Of a DNA stretch of 64,000 nt, positions 56,003 to 64,000 are shown in pieces. The notes beneath the pieces are model-generated. The model saw nothing but the letters and a program-made list of their open reading frames with translations, was not told the DNA's origin and ran no database searches. Source of the stretch: Polytrichum commune (Eukaryota; Streptophyta; Polytrichopsida; Polytrichales; Polytrichaceae); the NCBI GenBank assembly GCA_950295325.1, contig OX485803.1:11100001-11164000 (forward strand), given 5' to 3'. The translations under genes and the position numbers were made by a program. The stretch's first letter is position 1. Every line of letters starts with the position of its first letter.

Positions 56003-57396
56003 TGTGAGGCCAAACCACCCACCCCTGTGCGTCGTAGTCCGGATGGGGGCATGTAGCTCACATTCACTGCTTACAACCTCCTACTTCCTCGATATCATCA
56101 ACCTCCACCGCATTCCACATCAACATTGGCACACCGGTTTATTCCACAATAAGGGTACAAGCATTAAAAAATGCTCTTCTACTTATTCCCCTCTTCCTAC
56201 ACTCTATCACAACCCCACACTCAAATCCCTACCTAATGCTCACTCCCTCATGTCGCAACCTTATACTTGTGGCCCCCTAAAACACTAGTAATCTAATTTC
56301 CTAGTGTGATTCCTCACCCCTTGCCTAATTAATTAGCCTACAAGGTAATATAGTCCTAATACCCCTAGTTCCCTTTCCTAATTTAACTTCAGTCTCGGAG
56401 TTCGAACCACAAATCTATGTTGTTTGGGCTCGGGGCTGGCCCGTCATCGCCCGTCAAGGGACAGACCGAAGCCTTAAGTCCCTGGCAGACACCGCACTCT
56501 AGTTCCAGGGGCTCCCCCGCTTCTTGGCCAGCCGCTCTCATTCCGATTCAGGAGCTTCCCAGCTTGGTAGACGCCGCATTCCGATTCCAGGGGCCTCCCA
56601 GCTTCATAGCCAGCCGCTCTCATTCCGATTCAGGAGTTTCCCAGCTTGGTAGACACCGCATTCCGATTCCAGGGGCATCCCAGCTTCATAGCCAGCCGCT
56701 CTCATTCCAATTCAGGAGCTTCCCAACTTGGTAGACGCCGCATTCCGATTCCAGGGGCCTCCCAGCTTCATAGCCAGCCGCTCTCATTCTGATTCAGGAG
56801 CTTCCCAGCTTGGTAGACGCCGCATTCCGATTCCAAGGGCCTCCCAGCTTCATAGCTAGCCGCTCTCATTCCAATTCAGGAGCTTCCCAGCTTGGTAGAC
56901 GCCACATTCCGATTCCAGGGGCCTCCCAACTTCATAGCCAGCCGCTCTCATTCCGATTAAGGAGTTTCCCAACTTGGTAGACGCCGCATTCCGATTCCAG
57001 GGGCCTCCCAGCTTCATAGCCAGCCACTCTCAACATCTGTGTCTCCCCTCCATACCTACACCCACTCTCTCTGCCTCCGAATCTGATTCAAAAAACCCGG
57101 AAGTCGAAGCTTATCCCTTAAACGCTTAAACCCCTAATCCAACATGAGAAAGCCCCTATTCAAACACTAAAACCCTAGACCCTCTTCCCTCAACCTAACA
57201 CACCTACTCCTAAGTTTATCAACCATCCACTAATTCCTCTAATCAAACACGCACACACAAGCCTAAAGCTTAAAATATAATCCCACACCAAGCCTCACTC
57301 TTTTTTATGCTTTTCAATAGCATGATTAAATTGAAAATCCACACTTGACAGGAAATAATGGTTAAGGATAATTGTGGACACCATTTTGGGCTCACA
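56003..57396 (-). mobile_element. 5' LTR of the gypsy element (1394 bp)
   Basis: Plus-strand start TGTGAGGCCAAACCACCC and end CACCATTTTGGGCTCACA, with TG...CA boundaries and inverted hexamers. The primer binding site lies at its left, making it the 5' LTR of the minus-strand element. Its right edge touches copia RNase H sequence. It is longer than the 980- and 1245-bp solo LTRs mainly because of an internal 82-bp minisatellite. Confidence 0.9.
56496..57036. repeat. 82-bp minisatellite in the 5' LTR, about 6.5 copies
   Basis: Units contain CAGCTTGGTAGACGCCGCAT, CCGATTCCAGGGGCCTCCCA, CTTCATAGCCAGCCGCTCTC and ATTCCGATTCAGGAGCTTCC. They differ by only a few substitutions, so the expansion is recent compared with the decay of the element. 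GC content is higher than in the rest of the LTR. Confidence 0.95.
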
Positions 57397-57401
57397 ACTT
57401 G

Positions 57402-58863
57402 TAGGCTGGTAAGGCCTTAGTGAGCATCTGATTCATCTTGCATTGTTTAGCTAGGATCTTTTGCATATTCTTAGCCACACCGTTTTCCCCGGAGTCGACG
57501 TATCCCGTGATTTCTCCTTCTGTGTCATTTATGTAGTACAGTCCGAGGTCCTCTGTTCCTCGTAGGTATCAGAGTAGGTGCTTAACTCCATTCCAATGCC
57601 GGGCAGTCGACTTTTGACTATGCTTCGCAAGTATATTTGTTGCAAATGCAATGTCCGGTCTTGTATGCGTGGTCATGTACGTGAATGCTCCAACCACTGT
57701 GAGGTATTTTGATCTATCCACTATCTCCTCCTCCTCCAAGCAAGGTTGGTATGGATCGTCATCGCTGCGGCTCCTCCCGATCATTGGCGTAGCCAATGTG
57801 TGGGCTTGGTCCATCTGAAAGTACTTGAGGAGCTTACGGGTGTAAGCTTGTTGGTGTAGGAGGACGCCATTCGGAAAGTGCTGGAACTGTAAGCCAAGAC
57901 AAAAGGAAGTCTTTTCGAGTAATTTCATATCGAACTGTGTCGTGAATAAGGTTTCGGTGTGCTTATACAATGATGAGGATCCGATCAGATTCAGATCGTC
58001 CACATATACAACCACAATCAGATATTCTGAATTCTGAGTTAAAGTGAATATGCATGGTAAAGCTGGATCATGCAAGAATCCGTGTGAAATCATAAAGTCT
58101 CGGAGTATGTGATACCACATTCTGCCGGCTTGCTTTAAGCCGTACAAGGCTTTGCATATTCGTAATCCGAGAAATTTTCTGGGTGAGGAGGTAGGCAATC
58201 TTGGTAGGAAATCTGGAGGGGGTGAGATATACAAAAGCATATCCAGGTTTCCATACAAGTACGTTGTTACAACATTCATGAGAAATATTTCAAGGCCGAA
58301 ATGAACTGTGAATGCTAACATGTACATGAATGATGTGATATCCAGGACGAGAGGATCTGTTTGATCGAAATCCTCTCCCGGTCGTTGTGAGAAACCTTGA
58401 GCAACAAGGCGGACTTTAAATCTGAGCAACTTGCCGTTTGCGTCAAATTTCCTGGAAAAATTTAGTTTGTCGCCCACTAGGGGTTTTGTAAGTTCAGTGG
58501 ATACCTCTCTGAATACTTTGTGCTTCCTGAGAGAAGCGTATTCAATTTCGAGAGCTTTGCTCCATTCTGGCCATTCAGATGAGGCCTTAGCATCGGCTAG
58601 TGAGGCTGGATCCGGGGCAACTTCGGTGTTGAATGTCGTTCATTGTACTTTGGTTAACTTGGATGTCAATGGGGCCAATCTCTTGGTAGGTAGTACATTG
58701 TCTGTCCTGGGTAGTGGGTTCTGAAGTACTCGAGGGCCCGAGTAGAATCCATCTGGAATATGGTCCGTTAGATCTTTAAGGTTAATGAAATTGGTTACTT
58801 CGGTGTCGGCCAAAGCGGTTCGGGGGTCCGGGTTTAAGGTCAATATTTCTGGAGCCTTCAAGT
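57402..58863 (-). pseudogene. Copia reverse transcriptase and shortened RNase H
   Basis: The RT has FKVRLVAQGFSQRPGEDF, LYGLKQAGRMWY, VVVYVDDLNLIGS (the YVDD catalytic motif, intact), FCLGLQF and YLTVVGAFTYMTTHTRPDIAF. After HWNGVKHLL a TGA (57569-57571) stands where relatives have Arg in the HLLRYL motif. The frame continues with YLRGTEDLGLYYINDTEG and GYVDSGENG, then jumps to a TKALP end, so most of RNase H is deleted. 58478-58863 is the linker between integrase and RT and has frame breaks. Confidence 0.8.
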
Positions 58864-59969
58864 TTAGTGGTGTTGGTTTGATGGTTCGGTCAATTGGTGG
58901 GGCGGGAAATATATTTTTGATAAACTTACAGTTGATTTACCGGCTTTGAGGACGGCTTCTGTCTTTGGGTCCATATATCTGATGATACTAGGAGAGTCAT
59001 ATCCGAGGTATATGGCTTTGGACCTGTGAGTACTTATGGTTTTTCGTTGCGGTTTGGGGACAGGTACCCATACATGGCACCCAAATACGCGTAGGTGAGT
59101 GATATTGGGTGGCCGGGCGGCAAGTAATTCATATGGGGTCTGCAGGTTGAGTAATGTAGGTCTCAAACGTAGGAGGGTTGCGACATTTAGGACAACATGG
59201 CCGCAGAATGAATCTGAGAGCTTAGCATGGATAAAGAGAGGCCTGGAAACTAACTGTACTTTCTTAATGAAGGCTTCCGCAAAACCATTTTGCAAATGCT
59301 CATAAGGTGCAGAGTAGGTGAGGGTGATACCTCATGCGGTACAATAATCTTCAAATGTATGTAACCTGAATTCCAATGCATTGTCCATTCAGAGAAACTT
59401 GACATGGTATTCAAGAAAATGGTTTTTATAGCGTAATATAATTGCAAGAATTCTGGAAAATACAAGGTTTCTGGTGGTCAAGAGGGCTACCTCTAAATGG
59501 CTTCTTGAAGCATCTATGAGGACCAAGAAGTATCGGAATGAACTTGAAGGTGGGTTGATAGGTCCGCAAATGTCACCTTGAATTCGATGAAGCGGTGGTG
59601 GTAGTTCGGTGGGGAGCTGCCACTAGGACGGCCTCTTGATCATCTTGCCTTGAATGCATGCTTCATAAGGGGTTGTTTTGTTAGCATATGCGGTGGTGAG
59701 GTTATGACCAACCAGGAGGGGGAGCATCCTCCAAAATATAGTAGTGCCAGGATGCCCAAGCCTTTTATGCCATATATCTGAGAGGGCAGCCTCCGTGAGA
59801 TATAGGCCAGTTTTGCCCGGGCTAGATTGCGGGCTCTCGTACTAAGACCTCTCTCCCGTGCAGCCAGGCTAACCTCTTCCTTAGCCCTAGGGGCGGGGCT
59901 AATCACTTTGATAGCGATCTCATATAGGCCATCGACTCCCGCTATAGCGGTGGCGAGGGGCCTCTGCCC
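58864..59969 (-). pseudogene. Copia integrase
   Basis: The zinc-binding N-terminus is in a shifted frame near 59720-59800 (a KRLGHPG-like motif followed by FWRMLPLL). The core includes IQGDICGP near 59590 and a D-N segment near 59390. The final catalytic region is in 59295-58864 (LQNGFAEAFIKKV, where E sits in the A-E-x position), continuing with VFGCHVWVPVPKPQRKT and SKAIYLGYDSPS. Several stops and frame changes separate these pieces. Confidence 0.7.
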
Positions 59970-61232
59970 CTACCGGAGTTCGAGCGCCTCTTCATCATTC
60001 TCTATCTTGGTAGAGACGTGGATTCCATTTGCCCTTAGGTCCCGGTAGCTTATCAGGCTCCGGGGGGCATCGGGAGCATACATAGCGTCCCGACTGGTTA
60101 TCGGGTAATTCCTGGGAAACAAAACAGTTGTTGTACCTTCTTTAAAGGTTATGTTTTTCTGCCCCGCTATTGTGGTAACGTGGCTAGTTCGCCAACCTAT
60201 GTTACCAGCTGAGAACGAGAAAAACATCAAACTCCTCAAAACGATATGTGTGGATGCGATGTCCAAGAGGGCAGCCTCCATACCTTGAGTCATTGGAGTT
60301 GTAACAGTCATGTAACTCTCTACATCCGCATTGAAAGGGGATGGAATTAAGACTGCATGAGACTCTCTATGTTGGCTACGTAACTTCTGTAGCTCTTTAT
60401 ACATCTCAATTATGTAGGCCGATGCTCGGCAGTCCCTAACATAGTGGCATGGGCGGTCACACTTGTGGCATGAAGATGAAGTTTGCTTTGAAGCTTTGTG
60501 TTTTGAAAGGACATACCTCTGTTTCTGGTCTCTAGGCTTAAATTTGAATTGCCTAAGTGGAGGCCGATGCTTAAATCCTCTCGGCAATCGGCGTGGAGCT
60601 TCCGAAAGGTGGACAGTCGGCACTCCATTTGATGAGCCATCAGCTATCATGGCGTGGATCTCACGTGCAGGTCTGGCCTCTGCATTTTTAAGTAAGATAT
60701 GCTGGTGGTTTTCTGCAAGTAGGAGGTGGGACATCAACTTGATGTGCTTAGTGAAATTCATATTCCGGTATTTCTGTGCAAGAATTGTAGTAGCAGGTGG
60801 GAAGGTGGAGAGAGTCTTATCTATCAATTGTGTTTCGGTGACTTGCTCGCCACACAAGCGGAGTTGAGCGGAAATGCAATGAAGCTCCGCATTGAAAGAA
60901 AGCAAATCAAGAAAATCAAGTGCTCTGAGATTAATCCAATCAAGTGCCTCAGGCAGGAAGATTGTTTGCTCGTGATGAAATCTGTCATGCAGTTGGGTCC
61001 ACAAGTTAGCGGAATGATCTACTTAAATGTATTGTTGTCTCAGGGATGGATCTATATGCATTCGTAGAATAAGCAGCGTTTGACATTTGAGAACTTTAGG
61101 CCGACCTTCGGCCGTTTCCTTGTTTAGATATATTGTTAGTTCCTCAGCACCTAAGACTATTTTGGCGTCATTTGCCCATTCTAGGAAGTTCGAGCCATCT
61201 GGAGCAAGAGGCCTGAACTTAAGTGGGCCCAT
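59970..61232 (-). pseudogene. Copia gag and protease
   Basis: A true ATG at 61232 opens GPLKFRPLAPDGSNFLEWAND, the usual copia gag start. The frame has a TAA (61023-61025) after RQQYI and then continues in frame (WTQLHDRFHHEQTI). A CCHC knuckle reads CHKCDRPCHYVRDC. The protease site LLDIASTHIVL has its Asp but lacks the Gly of D-S-G. Another in-frame TAG is at 59970-59972 after ALELR, where relatives often have Gln. Apart from these stops the frame is unbroken for over 400 codons. Confidence 0.8.
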
Positions 61233-62813
61233 TCACGGTTGGGGTACTACTTTTGGGCGTCTAACGGAAAACGGACTTTTTTGGATAACTTCACATGCTT
61301 GGTATGCTTAGATTTGTATTGTGAAGCATATTTTGGATCATACCTACATTTCATACTCCATATCGAGTACACTGACAAAGTTAATTTAGAAGGAATAGGA
61401 TCATCTAAGATATCTTTTTGATTCCTTAAAGGACATTCATGAGTGTTGTCTTAATTGTTCACCTTAGGATCAAGGAATGAAAAGGACAACAAGAATCAAT
61501 CGAAACGATCCCAAATTTTTTCCTCACAATCATCGTTCAAGTGTGTACCAATAGCCAAGTATGTATTGAATACCAATTGCCCAATTTTACATGAGGCACC
61601 AAACATGGCCAAAAATACATATAATTACGGCCACACGTAAAAGGAATGTCTAGTATTAGAATTGGACAAAAAAATTATATGAACGGACACATGACACTTA
61701 TACCAAGGTACTAAGATGCAAAACAAGAAATAATTGACCTCCAATGCACACCTAAATAGCAAAAAAATGCCATTGATGTGGCCTAGGGTTTAGGGTGATT
61801 ATTAAATAATAATAATAATATTTCTTGATAAAGATTATAAACTATCTACTTATTTATGTAAAATTTATTGATCAAATAATAGTAAATCATGATAAAAACC
61901 AAGATCAATGCGACATAGTCCTTAAGTCCTTTGTCCCAAAAGTAGTACCTCAACCGTGAATGCCCCCAAGTGCTTTAAGGAAGCTAGTATCTGCTGGAGG
62001 TCTATTGATTGTAGCCATAGCTACAATTTGGTTCGAAGGGGATGCCATACTGAGGCGACTTTTAGTGCTGATGTATCAAGATGAGCTACATTTATGTAAT
62101 CTGATGCAAGACTTGTACTAGAGTGATGATATTTTCTGGTTTCGGCCTATAATGGTCTATTGTGATTGATTGGAGCAACTTAAGTATACAAATATACTCT
62201 GATCTAACAAAATGAAGTTATGTAGGTCTTAGTCTATTTTGATACCATTTCAGACTTCATAACCAAACTAAAACGAAAGGTTGTGAGCGGCAGATCAAGT
62301 GTGTATCCTACTAGTTGTGTAAGTGTGGGCTTGATCTAAGATTCTAAGTTTGATAGATACAGATATGAGTTCATAAATCAGCTTAGAATCAAGTCTAGAG
62401 TTTGTGAATAAGAGAGAGAGTGAGTATGAAGTTTTATCCGAAGTCAGAGTGCGGCGACAGAGCGTTGTGTCCGATGTTGGGTAAGAGGTCTCTCGGATGA
62501 TCTCAGCAACTGTAACTCCGATGGGTGATTGCTGCAGCAGCAGGACCGGATGATGGTTGCGGCAACATCAACTTGAAGTTGTGGCGATGTCTGCAACAGC
62601 TTCGGTGGTTGCGGTGGTTGCAGCGGTGGCTACAGCAGCAAAGGGGTTGTTGTTGTTGCGGCAGCAGCAACTTGCATCTAATATTCTCTCAGTTGTTGTC
62701 TAAGGTGGCTTCTAGTCTTCTGATACTAGAAGTGACTTGATCTAGAGCTAATTAGAAGCAAAGATGATGCTAGATCAGAGTTTCCGCATGGTGTTTGCGG
62801 AGGAGCTAGATAG
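61233..62813. other. Copia leader side and unassigned DNA
   Basis: This should hold the copia leader and perhaps remains of its 5' LTR, but I find no boundary. 62400-62700 is GC-richer with many GCAGCAGC- and GGTTGCGGTGG-like triplets. A 71-codon frame (62525-62740) there has Arg/Trp-rich low complexity and no recognised domain. An (AAT)n run is at about 61805-61820. Confidence 0.35.
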
Positions 62814-64000
62814 TGTGAGGCCAAACCCACCACCCTTAAGCGTCCTAGTCCGGGTGATGGTTTTGAAACTCGCATGTGTCACACCAAAAGTAGCAACATA
62901 ATATATAAGTCCCATCTCAATGAACCCCCAACTTCTCTTAAGTCATGATGTTTTATTAATGCAATTTTCTTGAGTGGGTATAGCATTGGCCGCCTCAAGG
63001 GTCCATCCCACGGCCTTAGCTACACATGCTCTTAAGGACTTCCCTCTTGAAACCTTGGTTATGGCCGTTGATTCTTCACTAGTGCTCGTCACCTCGCTGA
63101 AGTTGTGACTTGTTGATTCCATGTGATGAGTACACAAGTGTTAAAAAATACTCATCACTCTCATCACTTAGCGTTACATCCTCTTCCGCAATTCTTCGCC
63201 ATTGACTCCCAAGTTCGTTCATTCTTCGCCATGGCACCTTTAAGTGCTTGATTACAATCCCAACAACTTAACTACAAGTTCCCCCCTTTGATATCACCTT
63301 ATGATGCCTTGTAGTCAACTCCCTAGCTAAATGCTCATTACCTAATTAGCATTAGGTAATATTCTTATTAACTAACTATGACCCAATCTAATGTCCCAAC
63401 TGTCTAACTTCTGAACCCAATACTGTATTTCCAACAACTAACCTTCTGACTAAATATTGTATTTCCAGCAACTAAACACTGTATTTCCAGCAACTAAATA
63501 CTGTAATTCCAGCAACTAAATACTGTATTTCCAGCAACTAAACACTGTATTTCCAGCAACTAAATACTGTATTTCCAGCAACTAAACATTGTATTTCCAG
63601 CAACTAAATACTGTAGTTCCAGCAACTAAATATTGTATTTCCAGCAACTAGATATTGTATTTTCCAAAGCTCTAAGAGCTCAACTCCTTAGAGGAGAGAG
63701 AACTTTAAACCCAACATGAATGTGGATGCTACAATTCTAAATGCCATGATTCCAAACACTATAAATCTAAATATCATGAATCTAAATTATATAAGTCACA
63801 TACAACAAGCTAAGCTCTAAATGTCTCAACCAAAGACTACTCCTAACAAATGTCAAACTAACTTCAAGGTGAATTAATTTTGGTTTTTCACCTTGAGACC
63901 TTGCACGCACATGTGCTTCGTTCTTGCTTCCCACACCCACACTTATAACACGTGGGGTGCCAAAGAGCACGAAGGAAAAATGATGAGAGAGTGAAGAGTG
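62814..64000 (-). mobile_element. Another LTR of the gypsy family, running off the right edge
   Basis: Begins TGTGAGGCCAAACCCACCAC, then CTTAAGCGTCCTAGTCCGG, as in the LTRs at 27016 and 56003. No primer binding site lies to its left, so it is either a solo LTR or the 3' LTR of a minus-strand element whose body lies beyond the window. It carries a third kind of internal tandem repeat. Confidence 0.85.
63425..63662. repeat. 22-bp minisatellite in the right-edge LTR, about 10 copies
   Basis: Unit CAACTAAATACTGTATTTCC plus AG, with scattered T/C and A/G variants. The period is constant, so it expanded recently. Confidence 0.95.

Larger units (their letters stand above)
48597..57396 (-). mobile_element. 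Ty3/gypsy LTR retrotransposon, truncated at its 3' end
   Basis: Minus-strand order from right to left is 5' LTR (57396-56003), primer binding site (55998-55981), gag, zinc knuckles, protease, reverse transcriptase/RNase H, and integrase. This is the gypsy order, with integrase after RNase H. The RT reads FIDDFS at the catalytic site and the RNase H boundary has KGVLLGYVVREKGREPD, which points to the non-chromovirus Athila/Tat side rather than to chromoviruses; this lineage call is tentative. The element stops inside integrase at about 48597 and has no 3' LTR. A solo LTR of its own family (52479-53458) splits gag from protease. Stops and frameshifts occur throughout, so it is dead. Confidence 0.85.
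57397..61232 (-). mobile_element. Ty1/copia retrotransposon, internal region only
   Basis: Minus-strand order gag, zinc knuckle, protease, integrase, reverse transcriptase, RNase H is diagnostic of copia. The left end is cut in RNase H by the gypsy LTR. No LTR pair was identified. To the right, GATACCA at about 62241-62247 could be the complement of a tRNA-Met-type primer site but is about 1 kb from gag and weak. Multiple stops make it inactive. Confidence 0.85.

Noticed and set aside
56417-56734. 105-codon frame with repeated Ser-Pro-rich segments
   Set aside because: It is a translation of the 82-bp minisatellite in the LTR. The period is not a multiple of three and there is no sign of coding selection.
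60463-61067. Plus-strand frames of 134 and 113 codons
   Set aside because: Antisense to the copia gag region, which has clear motifs on the minus strand.
62221-62260. tRNA-Met primer binding site and 5' LTR for the copia element
   Set aside because: Only GATACCA matches; it lies about 1 kb from gag and no matching LTR pair was found, so it is not listed as a feature.
63425-63662. CRISPR array
   Set aside because: Units are contiguous 22-bp tandem copies without spacers, in a plant LTR.

Overview
The window looks like nuclear DNA of a land plant. It is AT-rich, gene-poor and full of transposons, with small islands of GC-richer coding sequence. Four plant-type loci support this: the start of a plastid-targeted protein, a phytocystatin with an intron, an AP2-like DNA-binding protein, and an At4g10955-like class 3 lipase. 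The rest is mainly LTR retrotransposons, LINE remnants, DNA transposons and MITE-like repeats. The AP2 domain is divergent and the LINE protein is not one I associate with well-studied flowering plants, so a non-angiosperm is possible, but I cannot name the species.

Layout. 1-230 (-) is the first 76 codons of a plastid-targeted protein that runs off the left edge. 0.8-16.8 kb is repeat territory: four MITE-like families (called A-D here), local tandem duplications, and a dead 1.26-kb pogo/Tigger-type transposon with TA target-site duplication (6608-7865). 17.1-23.4 kb is the main gene island. A direct duplication of an AP2 locus gives an intact copy (22268-23062, -) and an AP2-deleted pseudogene (17627-18165, -), with the cystatin gene (19111-20142, +) between them. 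24.8-31.8 kb holds two PIF/Harbinger-like elements and a LINE carrying a solo LTR. 31.8-43.5 kb is mostly unrecognised sequence with tandem arrays and MITEs. 43.5-44.8 kb is a second LINE tail. The lipase lies at 45444-47039 (+).

From 48.6 kb to the right end the window is a nest of LTR elements on the minus strand. A Ty3/gypsy element (48597-57396) has its 5' LTR and a tRNA-Gly-like primer binding site but lacks the end of integrase and the 3' LTR. It abuts the RNase H end of a Ty1/copia element (57397-61232). A solo LTR of the gypsy element's own family sits inside the gypsy with a 5-bp target duplication, and another LTR of the family starts at 62814 and leaves the window.

The genes show no operon-like link. 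The cystatin (a papain-type protease inhibitor) has an ACGT-core cluster just upstream of a TATA-like box, which suggests ABA or stress control. The AP2-like protein would be nuclear, the lipase a serine hydrolase, and the left-edge protein plastidial. The observations I rate highest are the intron-exon junction repeats in the cystatin gene (three decoy acceptors that lost their AG), the different private minisatellite in each LTR copy, the domain-deleted AP2 duplicate, and the repeated C-to-T type nonsense codons in the dead transposons.
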